Numbered from the stretch's first letter, positions 36,648 through 49,300 are shown. The stretch is DNA of 64,000 bases from Yokenella regensburgei ATCC 49455 (GCF_000735455.1 NZ_JMPS01000020.1:186001-250000); one strand, 5' to 3'. Numbers and translations: made by a program. Notes: a model not told the origin generated them from the sequence alone.

Positions 36648-37667
36648 ATGTTGCAGTTTATCCTCCGACGTCTGGGATTAGTCATCCCCACGTTTATCGG
36701 TATTACCCTTCTCACCTTCGCTTTCGTCCATATGATCCCGGGCGACCCGGTCATGATTATGGCGGGTGAGCGTGGTATATCCCCTGAGCGTCATGCGGCG
36801 CTTCTGGCCCAACTCGGCCTCGATAAGCCCATGTGGCAGCAATATCTCAACTATATCTGGGGCGTTCTCCACGGCGATCTCGGCGTTTCGCTGAAAAGCC
36901 GCCTCCCGGTATGGGACGAATTCGTACCTCGCTTCAAAGCCACGCTGGAACTTGGCGTGTGCGCCATGATTTTTGCGGTCGCCGTCGGGATCCCGGTGGG
37001 CGTACTGGCAGCGGTGAAGCGCGGCTCTATTTTCGATCACACGGCGGTAGGCCTGGCGCTGACCGGCTACTCCATGCCTATCTTCTGGTGGGGCATGATG
37101 CTGATTATGCTGGTCTCCGTACAGCTGAACCTGACGCCGGTATCCGGGCGTATCAGCGATTCGGTGTTCCTTGATGATACCTTGCCGTTGACCGGTTTTA
37201 TGCTGATAGACACCGCCATCTGGGGTGAGTCAGGTGATTTCATCGATGCGCTGGCACACATGATCCTGCCTGCCATTGTACTGGGAACCATTCCGCTCGC
37301 GGTTATCGTACGTATGACCCGTTCTTCCATGCTGGAAGTGTTGGGTGAAGATTACATCCGTACCGCACGCGCCAAGGGCCTGACCCGGATGCGCGTCATC
37401 ATCGTCCACGCGCTGCGTAACGCCATGCTGCCGGTCGTGACCGTCATCGGTCTGCAGGTGGGTACGCTGCTGGCGGGGGCGATTCTGACGGAAACTATTT
37501 TCTCCTGGCCGGGACTGGGGCGCTGGCTGATTGATGCCTTGCAGCGCCGTGATTATCCGGTAGTGCAGGGCGGCGTACTGCTGGTGGCGACGATGATTAT
37601 CGTTGTTAACCTGCTGGTCGACCTGCTGTACGGCGTGGTGAACCCGCGTATTCGGCATAAGAAGTAA
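36648..37667 (+). CDS. dppB: Dipeptide ABC transporter permease DppB
   Basis: A 339-residue inner-membrane permease of the DppB/OppB type, the E. coli length. It has an N-terminal membrane segment (MLQFILRRLGLVIPTFIGITLLTF), a periplasmic loop and a five-helix permease domain. The coupling loop to the ATPases is visible as DYIRTARAKGLTRMRVIIVHALRNA (about 231-255). Followed by dppC after 9 bp. Confidence 0.97.
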   Translation: MLQFILRRLGLVIPTFIGITLLTFAFVHMIPGDPVMIMAGERGISPERHAALLAQLGLDKPMWQQYLNYIWGVLHGDLGVSLKSRLPVWDEFVPRFKATLELGVCAMIFAVAVGIPVGVLAAVKRGSIFDHTAVGLALTGYSMPIFWWGMMLIMLVSVQLNLTPVSGRISDSVFLDDTLPLTGFMLIDTAIWGESGDFIDALAHMILPAIVLGTIPLAVIVRMTRSSMLEVLGEDYIRTARAKGLTRMRVIIVHALRNAMLPVVTVIGLQVGTLLAGAILTETIFSWPGLGRWLIDALQRRDYPVVQGGVLLVATMIIVVNLLVDLLYGVVNPRIRHKK

Positions 37668-37676
37668 GGGGCCATC

Positions 37677-38579
37677 ATGTCACAAGTTACTGAAAACAAA
37701 GTTGTCGCCGCGCCGGTGCCAATGACCCCGCTGCAGGAGTTCTGGCACTATTTCAAACGCAACAAAGGTGCCGTGGTGGGGCTGGTCTACGTCGCCATCA
37801 TGATTTTGATCGCCGTGTTCGCGAACTTTATTGCGCCTTACAACCCAGCGGATCAGTTCCGCGATACCTTACTGGCACCACCGTTCTGGATGGATGGTGG
37901 CAGCTTGCTGCACCCGTTGGGTACTGATGACGTTGGTCGCGATATCATGACCCGCCTGATGTACGGTGCGCGTCTGTCGCTGTTGGTTGGCTGCCTGGTG
38001 GTGGTGCTGTCGCTGATTATGGGCGTGGTGCTCGGTCTGGTGGCGGGCTACTTCGGCGGTATCGTCGATACCGTTATCATGCGCGTGGTCGATATCATGC
38101 TGGCGCTGCCAAGCCTGCTGCTGGCGCTGGTGCTGGTAGCAATATTCGGCCCGTCGATAGTCAATGCGTCACTGGCGCTGACCTTCGTGGCCTTGCCGCA
38201 CTATGTGCGCCTGACCCGTGCGGCAGTGCTGGTGGAAGTGAACCGCGACTACGTTACCGCCTCCCGCGTGGCGGGTGCTGGCGCGATGCGTCAGATGTTT
38301 ATCAATATTCTGCCGAACTGCCTTGCACCGCTTATCGTGCAGGCCTCGCTCGGCTTCTCTAACGCCATTCTCGATATGGCGGCTCTTGGCTTCCTTGGCA
38401 TGGGTGCGCAACCGCCAACACCGGAGTGGGGCACAATGCTCTCCGACGTGTTGCAGTTCGCGCAAAGCGCCTGGTGGGTCGTCACCTTCCCGGGGGTCGC
38501 TATCCTCCTGACGGTGCTGGCATTTAACCTGATGGGTGACGGTCTTCGTGACGCGCTCGATCCCAAACTGAAGCAGTAA
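37677..38579 (+). CDS. dppC: Dipeptide ABC transporter permease DppC
   Basis: A 300-residue second permease, the E. coli length. It has an N-terminal cytoplasmic segment, a first membrane helix (about 30-55), then the [20 protein letters not shown] motif (about 80-99) and the EAA-type loop [24 protein letters not shown]. It pairs with DppB to form the channel. Followed by dppD after 10 bp. Confidence 0.97.
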   Translation: MSQVTENKVVAAPVPMTPLQEFWHYFKRNKGAVVGLVYVAIMILIAVFANFIAPYNPADQFRDTLLAPPFWMDGGSLLHPLGTDDVGRDIMTRLMYGARLSLLVGCLVVVLSLIMGVVLGLVAGYFGGIVDTVIMRVVDIMLALPSLLLALVLVAIFGPSIVNASLALTFVALPHYVRLTRAAVLVEVNRDYVTASRVAGAGAMRQMFINILPNCLAPLIVQASLGFSNAILDMAALGFLGMGAQPPTPEWGTMLSDVLQFAQSAWWVVTFPGVAILLTVLAFNLMGDGLRDALDPKLKQ

Positions 38580-38589
38580 GAGGCACGAG

Positions 38590-39569
<980 letters not shown>

Positions 39570-39573
<4 letters not shown>

Positions 39574-40568
39574 GTACGCCAGAGGCCACCCAGCCGTTGC
39601 TGCAGGCTATTGATCTGAAAAAACATTACCCGGTCAGGAAGGGGATTTTTGCTCCTGAGCGCCTGGTGAAGGCGCTGGACGGGGTGTCGTTCACCCTGGA
39701 GCGCGGTAAAACGCTGGCGGTGGTGGGGGAATCCGGTTGTGGTAAATCCACGCTGGGTCGCCTGCTGACGATGATTGAAACCCCGACCGGCGGTGAGCTG
39801 TTCTACCGGGGCCAGGACCTGCTGAAGCACGACCCGCAGGCGCAGAAACTGCGTCGGCAGAAAATTCAGATAGTGTTCCAGAACCCGTACGGTTCTCTGA
39901 ATCCACGTAAAAAAGTGAGCCAGATCCTCGAAGAGCCGCTGCAAATCAATACTACGTTAAGCAAAGCGGAACGCCGGGATAAAGTGCTGGCAATGATGGC
40001 GAAAGTGGGGCTTAAAACCGAGCACTACGATCGCTATCCGCACATGTTCTCCGGTGGTCAGCGGCAGCGTATCGCTATCGCCCGTGGCCTGATGCTGGAT
40101 CCGGACGTGGTTATCGCCGATGAGCCGGTTTCAGCGCTGGACGTTTCGGTGCGCGCGCAGGTGCTAAATCTGATGATGGATCTGCAGCAGGACCTGGGGC
40201 TTTCCTATGTGTTCATTTCACACGATCTCTCAGTGGTAGAGCACATTGCCGATGAAGTCATGGTGATGTACCTCGGGCGCTGCGTGGAGAAGGGGACTAA
40301 AGACCAGATCTTCAACAACCCGCGTCATCCGTACACCCAGGCGCTGCTTTCCGCCACGCCGCGTCTGAACCCGGACGATCGTCGTGAACGTATTAAGCTC
40401 ACCGGCGAGCTGCCGAGCCCGCTGAATCCGCCGCCGGGGTGTGCCTTCAACGCCCGCTGCCGTCGTCGTTTCGGTCCGTGCACCCAGCTTCAGCCGCAGC
40501 TAAAAGACTACGGCGGCCAGCTGGTGGCATGCTTTGCGGTCGACCAGGATGAAAATCCGCAGCAGTAA
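39570..40568 (+). CDS. dppF: Dipeptide ABC transporter ATPase DppF
   Basis: A 332-residue ATPase (E. coli 334), partner of DppD. Walker A GESGCGKS is near residue 54, signature [15 protein letters not shown] near 154, and Walker [13 protein letters not shown] near 175. The C-terminal Cys-rich region ([17 protein letters not shown]) is present. Last gene of dppABCDF, followed by a strong terminator. Confidence 0.97.
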
Positions 40569-40585
40569 AGGTGCTAAACCGTAAA

Positions 40586-40615
40586 AACCGGAGCCAGGAG
40601 CTCCGGTTTTTTTTC
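40586..40615 (+). terminator. Terminator of the dpp operon
   Basis: Stem AACCGGAGC (40586-40594) and GCTCCGGTT (40600-40608), loop CAGGA, followed by a T8 run. Confidence 0.92.
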
Positions 40616-40760
40616 TCCAAAATGTTTAACCACACAATGTGAGGTTATTAGCAGAACATTAAGGGGTAAACGGTAGAATGCAGTGGCCCACTTTTTGCCG
40701 GGTAACTTAACGTCACAGAAAATCGCTTACCTTTCATTTGCCGGGTGCAATGGAGAAAAC

Positions 40761-41951
40761 GTGGTCACGATACGCTGGGATATAACAACAATCGATCGCC
40801 TGTCTATGGTTGAGGATGTCCTCAAGGACTTTTCCTGCTGCGATATTAATATTATTTCGATGAAAGTCGCGCCAGGAAGGATCCTGATAAAATCATGGCT
40901 ACGCGAACGGCAGGATATTTTTCGCGTGTTGACGCGTTTAAATCAGCACTGCGATATCATTAACATTGCTTATTATTCAGAAGATTTTGTTCATTTCTCA
41001 TCGCCAGAATCCACTCGCCCGCGCGATTTCTCGGACATTGTCAGCTGTAGCCCAGAGATGCAACTCGTCATCTCCCAGGCGGTGAAAGTTGCTGACAGCA
41101 AATATACGGTGCTGATTCGCGGTGAAACCGGAACCGGCAAAGAACTTCTGGCCCGCGCGATTCATAATGCCGGGAAACGACGCTATTCGCCTTTTATTCC
41201 TCTTAACTGTTCAGCATTACCGGAAACGTTGATGGAAAGTGAGCTTTTTGGTTATGAAAAAGGCGCTTTCAGCGGTGCCGATAGTCATGGCAAAAAAGGG
41301 CTTTTCGAGACGGCGGATCAGGGCACGCTATTTCTCGATGAGTTTGGTGAAATGCCGCTAAATTTACAGGCGAAACTCCTGCGAGTGCTGCAGGATGGCG
41401 GTATTCGCCGGGTGGGGGGGACGAAAATTATTCCAGTTAATACCCGTATTATTGTGGCGACAAACGCCTGCCTTGAAGAGATGGTCGAGAATCGCCAGCT
41501 TCGCGCCGACCTCTATTACCGGGTTAACGTACTGTCGCTGACGATTCCACCTCTGCGTGAACGACCGCAGGATATCACGCTGCTGATGCGCTACTTTGTG
41601 CAGAAATATTCAAAGGAGTTTCAGCGGAGATTTATTCTGGATAAAGCCTGTTTTGAATCTTTGCACGCCCATCCGTGGCCGGGAAATGTCAGAGAACTGG
41701 AGAACACCATTATTCGCCTGATGCTGATGGCTGAGTCAGAAGTTGTGATGCTTGAGGATTTGGGAATGGCGCCTGCGGGAGAACTCGCGGCCGATCGACC
41801 ATTTAAAGCGCAGGTTGAACATGAGGAGCGCAGGCTGATTGAACAGATGGTTGAAGAGAATGCTTCTTCACGACGCATCGCCAGGGCACTGGGGGTATCG
41901 CATACGACGGTACTGAATAAAATCCGGAGTTATCAACTGGAAAGCGTCTGA
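40761..41951 (+). CDS. Sigma-54-dependent enhancer-binding regulator, TyrR-like (ACT + AAA + HTH)
   Basis: A 396-residue protein from the GTG at 40761, which has GGAG 5 nt upstream. An upstream GTG (40683) would add 26 residues without a good RBS. Residues 1-75 look like an ACT ligand-binding domain, as in TyrR. Residues 90-320 are the AAA+ sigma-54 activation domain with Walker A GETGTGKE (121-128), GAFSGA (168-173, the sigma-54 contact loop, T replaced by S) and Walker B GTLFLDEFGE (188-197). The end is a Fis-like HTH (SRRIARALGVSHTTVLNKI). E. coli TyrR itself lacks the GAFTGA loop; this one has it and should activate sigma-54 promoters. It converges on yhjV and lies near a sigma-54 promoter before the lyase gene, so it is the likely activator. 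ACT domains often bind amino acids, so methionine or a similar compound is a plausible ligand. Confidence 0.85.
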   Translation: MVTIRWDITTIDRLSMVEDVLKDFSCCDINIISMKVAPGRILIKSWLRERQDIFRVLTRLNQHCDIINIAYYSEDFVHFSSPESTRPRDFSDIVSCSPEMQLVISQAVKVADSKYTVLIRGETGTGKELLARAIHNAGKRRYSPFIPLNCSALPETLMESELFGYEKGAFSGADSHGKKGLFETADQGTLFLDEFGEMPLNLQAKLLRVLQDGGIRRVGGTKIIPVNTRIIVATNACLEEMVENRQLRADLYYRVNVLSLTIPPLRERPQDITLLMRYFVQKYSKEFQRRFILDKACFESLHAHPWPGNVRELENTIIRLMLMAESEVVMLEDLGMAPAGELAADRPFKAQVEHEERRLIEQMVEENASSRRIARALGVSHTTVLNKIRSYQLESV

Positions 41952-41987
41952 ATGCCGCCAGCACGCGAGCGCTGACGGCATTGGCAT

Positions 41988-43286
41988 TTACTCAATCAGC
42001 TTCAGCAATGGTGACAGGCATAACAGAATACCGTATAGCAGGATAAGCCAGGTTTTCACCCCGCGCAGGTTCTCAAGCTGTGTGACTTTATAGATAAGAA
42101 AGAACGGAATAATACAGGCCACAATACCGTACAGCGGGCTACCCAACTGGAAAAATACCAACACAGAAACCCGGAACGACACCCAGATCACCAGGGTAAT
42201 CACGATAAACACACAAATACCCAGTGCCAGCACCAATGGGTTAATTTTATCGGCGTCTACCACGCGTCCCAGCAGGTTCAGGACAATGCCTTTAATCGCT
42301 TCATGGAAACCCAGATAAATACCGAAGAATGCGGTCAGGACGGCAAAGATATTCAGCACCGTAGAGGTGATGTGGATAATCTGCCCAGGAATGACCTGCG
42401 CTGCCAGCGCCAGCGCCGAGATGTTTTGCTCAAATGCCGACACCGCTTCTTCATGGCTAATGGAGAACGTGAACGAGAACGAGAAAAACAAAATGATCGC
42501 AATTAACGTGATGTAGCTAATACGGTGGGTGCGAATCGCCATACGGGTAGCGGTGACCTGGTCTGCTTCTCGCTTGCGATACGCAATATTCATCGGGTTC
42601 AGCACCTGAATAAAGACCGCTGAGAAGAAGCAGAACGGGATAGTGAGCAGAACATCGCGGAAGAAAGCGGGAGCTGCCGGAAACGCGGTGATGTTGCTGA
42701 AATTCCAGTGGGGGATCATCGCAAAGCCAAATACCAGAATGATGGCCACTTTCACTACCACCATCGGGCCGGAGATTTTGAACAGCAGTTTCTCTCCGCC
42801 AGAGGCGATAGCCACCAGTACTGAAAAAATAGCGATTTTATAAATAACCGACTGCGACAAATCCATGTCCGTCAGGCCGAATGTTTTGATATAAGAGGCG
42901 CTGTCGAAAACCACTGATAATGAATATATAAATATTCCGTGAATAATCATCAGGAAATAAATAACGCCAAGGAATACTCCCCAGTTTTTTCCTAAATAAT
43001 GGCTGATTATATCGGTGTAATCGTTGCAGGTTTCGCTTTTTGATAATGTTTTTAAATAAATGTCCTGCACAATATAGGTCGCGGGATAGGCGATAATAAA
43101 GGCAGTTATAAATACCCAAATCCCTTTCAGACCGATTTGTACTGGCATCAGCACCGTGCCGGCACCAATCGCCATGCCAATACACAGCAGCACCCAGCCA
43201 AAGTCATAGCGGGTAAAAGGTAATTTTGTTGAAAATGCGGCGGCGGTTACTTCATTGTTGCGTAATTGTAATGTGTTGTCCTGCAT
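41988..43286 (-). CDS. yhjV: HAAAP-family amino acid transporter YhjV
   Basis: A 432-residue permease of the hydroxy/aromatic amino acid permease family (SdaC, TdcC), about 11 membrane segments, very close to E. coli YhjV (423) along its whole length including the end [17 protein letters not shown]. The E. coli protein has no firm substrate. Here it is downstream of and on the same strand as methionine gamma-lyase (122-bp gap), with a sigma-54 activator gene facing it. This suggests import of the lyase substrate (methionine or a related sulfur amino acid) or traffic of its product. Inference, not shown. Confidence 0.93.
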   Translation of the reverse strand: MQDNTLQLRNNEVTAAAFSTKLPFTRYDFGWVLLCIGMAIGAGTVLMPVQIGLKGIWVFITAFIIAYPATYIVQDIYLKTLSKSETCNDYTDIISHYLGKNWGVFLGVIYFLMIIHGIFIYSLSVVFDSASYIKTFGLTDMDLSQSVIYKIAIFSVLVAIASGGEKLLFKISGPMVVVKVAIILVFGFAMIPHWNFSNITAFPAAPAFFRDVLLTIPFCFFSAVFIQVLNPMNIAYRKREADQVTATRMAIRTHRISYITLIAIILFFSFSFTFSISHEEAVSAFEQNISALALAAQVIPGQIIHITSTVLNIFAVLTAFFGIYLGFHEAIKGIVLNLLGRVVDADKINPLVLALGICVFIVITLVIWVSFRVSVLVFFQLGSPLYGIVACIIPFFLIYKVTQLENLRGVKTWLILLYGILLCLSPLLKLIE

Positions 43287-43303
43287 AAAGCCCCCTGCCC
43301 AAA

Positions 43304-43342
43304 ATACGCGCCATCCTGCGAATGTCGCAGGATGAGGCGTAT
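43304..43342 (-). terminator. Strong hairpin between the lyase gene and yhjV
   Basis: Arms of 18 nt (43304-43321 and 43325-43342) pair except for a 2x2 internal mismatch, around an ATG loop. On the minus strand the right side runs GCGTATTTTGGG, so it may act as a partial terminator that lowers yhjV expression. It could also be a REP-type element. Confidence 0.5.
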
Positions 43343-43370
43343 AGCCAGGCCGTTGTGCCTTGATAATTCA

Positions 43371-43402
43371 CATCGTGAACCCACAGTCGTCAGTTCACGA
43401 TG
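43371..43402. repeat. Inverted repeat CATCGTGAAC / GTTCACGATG
   Basis: Perfect 10-bp arms (43371-43380 and 43393-43402) with a 12-nt spacer, just after the lyase stop. Could be an mRNA hairpin or an operator for yhjV. Confidence 0.45.
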
Positions 43403-43408
43403 GCGTGG

Positions 43409-44614
<1,206 letters not shown>

Positions 44615-44647
44615 TTAGATTCGAAACAAAACAGCTCAGGCTGTAAT

Positions 44648-44663
44648 AGCAAGCGCTGTGCCA
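44648..44663 (-). promoter_or_regulatory. Sigma-54 promoter of the methionine gamma-lyase gene
   Basis: On the minus strand TGGCAC-A-GCGC-TTGCT matches the -24/-12 consensus TGGCACG-N4-TTGC(A/T) except for one base, with correct GG-to-GC spacing. RNA would start near 44637, about 32 nt before the ATG at 44605. Confidence 0.85.
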
Positions 44664-44704
44664 GAAAAGGAGATGTTTAATATCAATATGTTAGTGTGAA
44701 GAGG

Positions 44705-44742
44705 CTGGAAAGAAAGTTGCCAGCTGGCAACTTTCTTTCCAG
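44705..44742. promoter_or_regulatory. 38-bp perfect palindrome, probable enhancer site for the sigma-54 activator
   Basis: The 19-bp arms (44705-44723 and 44724-44742; left arm CTGGAAAGAAAGTTGCCAG) are exact reverse complements with no spacer. The centre is about 86 bp upstream of the predicted sigma-54 start, a normal distance for an enhancer-binding-protein site. It also lies 14 bp past the bcsG stop and could serve as a termination or mRNA hairpin, but it lacks a T run. Confidence 0.65.
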
Positions 44743-44756
44743 GACAGGACGTGGAA

Positions 44757-46433
44757 TTATTGCGGGTACGGTACCCAGTCGCCGCCGTTCAGTCGAACGT
44801 AGGGTTTGCCCTGGTACTCAATAACAATCGCGTTTGAGTTCTCGGACACCGGTGCCGTTTGTGGCAGATTGCTGGTGTACTGCTGCCAGTTGACGCTGTC
44901 CTCGGTAAACATTTTGCCGTCTACCGCGCGGGCAACCAGCTCGGAAATCGCCAGGTAGCTGCTTGGCTTGGTGATTTCAATCGCCGGACCCTGATGCGGT
45001 GCTTTCATACCGAAGAATTTCACCGCCGCCGGGACGTTGGTAATCGCCGGGCTTGGGATGTCACGCAGACCAGAGACCTGCATTTTGTCGCCCTTCAGCG
45101 CGCCGCCGTGCTCAGGTACGACCACCACCATCACTTTACGACCTGACTTCTCAAGCTCGGTAAAGAACTGATCCAGCTCGTCAAACATCTTCTGCGCACG
45201 CGCTTTGTAATCCGCGGTTTTACTCTGACCCGGGAAGTGGTTGCCGTCGTGCAGCGGGAGAGTGTTAAAGAAGGTCGCGGTGCGTCCGTTTTCCTGTTTC
45301 TCTTTATCCAGCCAGCGGTTGAGGTTGGCCAGATCGTCATACACCGGCGAGCCGTCGAAGCCCAGCAGGCTGACCGGCAGCCCTTTCTGATCCATCAGCG
45401 GTGCCTGCATGCCGCCCTGATTACGCACTTCTTTCAGGAAGTCACCAAACTTGCCGTCATGACCCAGCATCAGCTGTTCGGTAAAGCCCAGCTTCGCCAG
45501 GTTATCGAACAGGTAGCACTGGTTCCCGCCCGGCTGATACAGATTGACGTGCGACTGCTGACCGCAGCTGGCGCGTAGCAGACGAATAGCTGCCGGGCCG
45601 CTGTAGGAGGTCGCGGAGTTGAAGTTTTTGAACAGGATGTCGAAGTGTGCCCATAGCGGATGCTGCATCAGACCTGCGGCTTCAATATCTGACCATGACA
45701 GAGAACAGATGTTGATGACCAGTAGTTCGAACGGCTGCGCATCTTCCGGCAGGGCCGCAGGGAAGGTGGTTTTGCGTTTATCTTCCGCCGCATAGAAGCT
45801 TGCCAGCCACGCGTTGAGGTTGGCGGAGGTTGGCGGTGCAGTCTGCGCCGGGATATCACCGACGACCGGATTATCTCCGGCGGTGGCCACAGTCGCGGCG
45901 GCAGATCCTCCGGTGGTGGTTACCGTCGAGGTTGGCTGACCGGCAGGCCACAGGGAGAAGACCGGGCCGGTTATCGTCAGCAGGTTAAGCCAGACCATAA
46001 TCGCCACCACAAACACCGTAACCCGGATCCACTGCGATAAAAATAGCCAGGCGACCAGCAGGACGAAGAATGCGCCGACCATCTGCCAGTTAATAAAGCG
46101 AGTGACCAGGTCCCAGACGTAGTCGGCGCTGAAACCGGCAATCTGCGACCCCTGGCTCATGATGCTTTCAGGACCCGGCAGCCAGGTATCATGCCAGAAC
46201 AGGGCGAAACCGATGGGAATGGCTATCCAGTTACGCAGTTTATGCAGTTTGATATTTGGCAGCGGCACCAGCAGAAAGGCCATGAAGACAAGGTTCTGCA
46301 TGGCGTGGAAATTGAGATACCCGGCCCAAAGCAGGCCAAACTTCACCAGAAAGTAGAAGTTCCACCCGGAAAGACCACGCCAGTATTGCCAGAGTGGAGA
46401 TGGCGCTGTGGCGGTTTTAATTGGTTTAGTCAT
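44757..46433 (-). CDS. bcsG: Cellulose phosphoethanolamine transferase BcsG
   Basis: A 558-residue inner-membrane protein (E. coli 559). Four or five N-terminal membrane segments (to about 160) precede a Gly/Thr/Ala linker and a periplasmic alkaline-phosphatase-superfamily domain. The nucleophile serine is in [22 protein letters not shown] (near 275), and metal-binding residues are in [15 protein letters not shown]. It adds phosphoethanolamine to nascent cellulose. Its start overlaps bcsF by 8 bp. Last gene of bcsEFG, then the palindrome and the methionine gamma-lyase unit. Confidence 0.95.
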   Translation of the reverse strand: MTKPIKTATAPSPLWQYWRGLSGWNFYFLVKFGLLWAGYLNFHAMQNLVFMAFLLVPLPNIKLHKLRNWIAIPIGFALFWHDTWLPGPESIMSQGSQIAGFSADYVWDLVTRFINWQMVGAFFVLLVAWLFLSQWIRVTVFVVAIMVWLNLLTITGPVFSLWPAGQPTSTVTTTGGSAAATVATAGDNPVVGDIPAQTAPPTSANLNAWLASFYAAEDKRKTTFPAALPEDAQPFELLVINICSLSWSDIEAAGLMQHPLWAHFDILFKNFNSATSYSGPAAIRLLRASCGQQSHVNLYQPGGNQCYLFDNLAKLGFTEQLMLGHDGKFGDFLKEVRNQGGMQAPLMDQKGLPVSLLGFDGSPVYDDLANLNRWLDKEKQENGRTATFFNTLPLHDGNHFPGQSKTADYKARAQKMFDELDQFFTELEKSGRKVMVVVVPEHGGALKGDKMQVSGLRDIPSPAITNVPAAVKFFGMKAPHQGPAIEITKPSSYLAISELVARAVDGKMFTEDSVNWQQYTSNLPQTAPVSENSNAIVIEYQGKPYVRLNGGDWVPYPQ

Positions 46434-46623
46434 CTTTTTGCGTTGCCTTGACGGTCGGGGTTCGGCGCAGGATGCCTGCTGGTTTTACGTAACGCGGTCT
46501 GAAGAAAATCAACCGTAACGCAGTTTCAATGCGACCAAAGAAGTGGCGCGCGATGTATCCCAATGGGAAGAAAATCAGCGCGCAGAGGATCACTAGCTGA
46601 ATAATATCGCTAATCGACATCAT
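46426..46623 (-). CDS. bcsF: Cellulose biosynthesis membrane protein BcsF
   Basis: A 65-residue single-pass membrane protein, close in length to E. coli BcsF (63). One hydrophobic helix (about 8-28) is followed by a basic cytoplasmic tail. In E. coli it recruits the BcsE c-di-GMP sensor to the membrane and works with BcsG. Overlaps bcsE by 4 bp and bcsG by 8 bp, so the three are coupled. Confidence 0.92.
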   Translation of the reverse strand: MMSISDIIQLVILCALIFFPLGYIARHFFGRIETALRLIFFRPRYVKPAGILRRTPTVKATQKDD

Positions 46624-48173
46624 GATGAGTGCTCCCCTGCGTTGAGGCTATGGGGCTCGGGTATGCGTCGCCAGCTTCGACCGTCATGCTCGACGTTGAT
46701 AACATTGCTGCGCCCGGTAGTTAGCGGTAACGGGGTTGTCCAGCGCTCTGGCGTGACGACACGCATCTGCAAGATCTCTGAGGTTATCTGCTTATCTTCA
46801 AACCAAACCATTCGGTTGGAGAATATATCGCCGGTCGGTAACGGGAAGATGTGGTTCAGGGCGGTGTCCATATCGTTAATGCGGCAGAAAGAGAGGAACA
46901 GGACGAGGCGGTTATCCCCGATGGTCACAATATCACCGGTACGGTTGGGGCGACACAGCGTGAGCGCTTGCTCCACGCGCAACCCCGGAGCCGGGCGCAG
47001 CGCTACCATCACGCCACGGCCATCAGCGGGCAGCAGCGGGTTGGTCATCATGTTGTGGACCGCTTCGCAGAACACATCCCATTTCTGGTAACCACGCAGC
47101 TTCAGCGGCTGCGTCATCGTCAGCAGCGTTCCGATATCTTCTGGCACATGGCGGCTAAACTGCTGACGCTGCACGCTTTCAATCAGCGTCAGACAGCGGG
47201 AGAGCGGGGCGTTCCAGGGGATAACGATGTTGGCACCACAGCTCAGCAAAAGCCGTTCATCGGTGGCGCGCAGGCTGGCGAGCGTCTCACGGACAATAAT
47301 TTTCAGCGCGCTGCCACGCTGGCGACGCAGGGTATGAATGTAGGTCGCGAGCTGCTCTATCTGCGCGTTCTGGGTCACCGCGAAAATAATCGTGGCGGCC
47401 TGAGCGGTGCGCGCGGCGTTAAAGACCGCATCGTTGGTGTCATACAGCGTCCAGTATTCAGAGAGCGGAGGAGCGCCTTCGAGCACCGCGAGGTTACAGA
47501 GCACACTCTTTTCATCGCTGCGTGGCTGAACGAAGGTCTCTTCTTCTTCTGCCAGATGCCATCCGTCTTCTTTTTCTATTACCGTAAGCTGCTGACGGGC
47601 GCTGACGCCTTTGTCATTACACCAAAAAGCAATATCGAAAAGATGACTGTCGCCCTGATAGCGCAGGCTGGCAAGTCCGGATAAAGACCGATACTCACTG
47701 AGTAACAGCGATAGTTGATTATCGGTACTATTACCAGGGTTAAGAATAAGCATTGAACAGTGGTGGTATTTCACCCAGCGCTGAATTTGCGCCAGCCAGG
47801 CGCGAAGTTTTTTCGCGTCAATATTCTGCCAGGTGTTTTCACGACACAGCAGGATAAATAAATTATTGACCGGATCAATTGAACAAAGTAAATCGCGGCC
47901 GAGCGAGTATAGACCATTTTCATGCTCTGGCATGGAAAATAGCCTTATTTTTTCTGGCCCGCGATCGCCGTATAACTTTACAACTTCTGTGGGCTTTTTC
48001 TCCATCACGATAGCGGCGAGTTTCGCATCCTTATCCTGAGTGGATAATGTATGGTTGAGCAGACTCACCGCGTCCTGATATCGGTCAGCATTAATCCACC
48101 ACACGCCGCCCAGCGGCATCTGGCGGACTTCATCCCACAGCGATTGAATTCCAATAGAAAATATGGGCTCCAC
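46620..48173 (-). CDS. bcsE: c-di-GMP-binding cellulose regulator BcsE
   Basis: A 517-residue protein (E. coli 523) with an N-terminal degenerate receiver/NTPase-like part and a C-terminal GIL domain that binds c-di-GMP. The RxxD-like c-di-GMP motif is probably within [29 protein letters not shown] (about 405-433). It raises cellulose output and is part of the Bcs macrocomplex with BcsR, BcsQ and BcsF. First gene of bcsEFG, divergent from bcsR. Confidence 0.94.
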   Translation of the reverse strand: MEPIFSIGIQSLWDEVRQMPLGGVWWINADRYQDAVSLLNHTLSTQDKDAKLAAIVMEKKPTEVVKLYGDRGPEKIRLFSMPEHENGLYSLGRDLLCSIDPVNNLFILLCRENTWQNIDAKKLRAWLAQIQRWVKYHHCSMLILNPGNSTDNQLSLLLSEYRSLSGLASLRYQGDSHLFDIAFWCNDKGVSARQQLTVIEKEDGWHLAEEEETFVQPRSDEKSVLCNLAVLEGAPPLSEYWTLYDTNDAVFNAARTAQAATIIFAVTQNAQIEQLATYIHTLRRQRGSALKIIVRETLASLRATDERLLLSCGANIVIPWNAPLSRCLTLIESVQRQQFSRHVPEDIGTLLTMTQPLKLRGYQKWDVFCEAVHNMMTNPLLPADGRGVMVALRPAPGLRVEQALTLCRPNRTGDIVTIGDNRLVLFLSFCRINDMDTALNHIFPLPTGDIFSNRMVWFEDKQITSEILQMRVVTPERWTTPLPLTTGRSNVINVEHDGRSWRRIPEPHSLNAGEHSS

Positions 48174-48344
48174 GGTGTCCCTCTTTTGTCTCGTATTTGC
48201 CTGTTAATCAGTTTACTAGCGAAAGCGAGAGAATAAACCTAACATTGAAATTAAAGAACATCAGAATTAGCATGTAAATGTATTATGAGTGATATCAGCA
48301 AATGAACGCGTGTTTTTCTGCCAGTCTGATCAGGATCATAAAAA

Positions 48345-48533
48345 ATGTCGACAGATGAGCCCATTAAACCGGCGGATCCAACGCTCGGTTATACTTTTCA
48401 GAATGACTTTCTGGCACTGCGACGGGCCTTTTCATTGCCAGAGATTGACTACACCGATATATCCCAGCGCGACCAACTTGCCGCAGCATTAAAACGTTGG
48501 CCGCTGCTGGCAGAGTTAGCCGAGCAAAAATAA
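48345..48533 (+). CDS. bcsR: Cellulose biosynthesis protein BcsR
   Basis: A 62-residue protein equal to E. coli BcsR (YhjR). The conserved end DQLAAALKRWPLLAELAEQK is clear. It forms a complex with BcsQ that stabilises the cellulose synthase assembly. First gene of bcsRQABZC. The 171-bp gap to bcsE must hold both divergent promoters. Confidence 0.93.
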   Translation: MSTDEPIKPADPTLGYTFQNDFLALRRAFSLPEIDYTDISQRDQLAAALKRWPLLAELAEQK

Positions 48534-48547
48534 GAAGGAAGCTGTGG

Positions 48548-49300
48548 ATGGCTATTCTGGGCTTACAAGGCATTCGTGGGGGTGTCGGAACCACGTCACT
48601 CACCGCAGCACTGGCCTGGTCATTACAATCACTCGGAGAAACCGTACTGGTTGTAGATACCTGTGCAGATAACATGCTGCGCATGTCGTTTAACGTTGAC
48701 TTCCAGCACTCGGATGGCTGGATGCGCGCGCTGCTGGACGGAAAACCGTGGCAGGACAGCGGATTACGTTATACCCCGATGATAGACTTGCTGCCCTTTG
48801 GGCAGCTGACTCACGACGAAAAAATTAATCTGGCCGCAAAAGAGCCGCTGCTAAGACAAGCCGCCACGTTTATCCAGGAACTGCACCGGCAGGGGCATTA
48901 TCAGTGGATTTTGCTCGATCTTCCGCACGGTTATGAACCCTGGGTGAGCACGCTTCTTGAAGCCTGCCATCACGTGATGACCATCGTCAACCCGGATACC
49001 AACTGCCATGTGCGTTTACACCAGCAGGCGCTTCCGGCAAATGCCCATATTTTGCTGAACGACCTGCGGCTGGCCAGCCAGTTGCAGGACGACCTGTATC
49101 AAATCTGGCTGCAAAGCCAGCGCCGTCTGCTGCCGATTGCGATTCATCGCGACGAAGCGATGGCCGAGAGCATGGCTTCCAAACAGCCGTTGGGAGAATA
49201 TCGCAGCGATTCCCTGGCGGCAGAAGAGATGGTCACCCTGGCGAACTGGTGTCTGCTGCATTACGCCGGAACGCGCGAACCCGCCGGGAGTGAAGCATGA
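48548..49300 (+). CDS. bcsQ: Cellulose biosynthesis ParA-like ATPase BcsQ
   Basis: A 250-residue MinD/ParA-type ATPase, exactly the E. coli length. The deviant Walker A GIRGGVGTTSLTAALAW (about 8-24) is visible; the usual second Lys of the loop is Thr, as in other BcsQ. It is needed for cellulose production and polar localisation of the synthase complex. The ATG at 48548 has AAGGA 8 nt upstream. In E. coli K-12 bcsQ carries a premature stop; here the frame is intact. Its stop overlaps bcsA by 4 bp. Confidence 0.94.
   Translation: MAILGLQGIRGGVGTTSLTAALAWSLQSLGETVLVVDTCADNMLRMSFNVDFQHSDGWMRALLDGKPWQDSGLRYTPMIDLLPFGQLTHDEKINLAAKEPLLRQAATFIQELHRQGHYQWILLDLPHGYEPWVSTLLEACHHVMTIVNPDTNCHVRLHQQALPANAHILLNDLRLASQLQDDLYQIWLQSQRRLLPIAIHRDEAMAESMASKQPLGEYRSDSLAAEEMVTLANWCLLHYAGTREPAGSEA

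Noticed and set aside
43347-43366. Possible second sigma-54 promoter before yhjV
   Set aside because: AGGCAC and TGGC are present on the minus strand but the GG-to-GC spacing is 2 bp too long.
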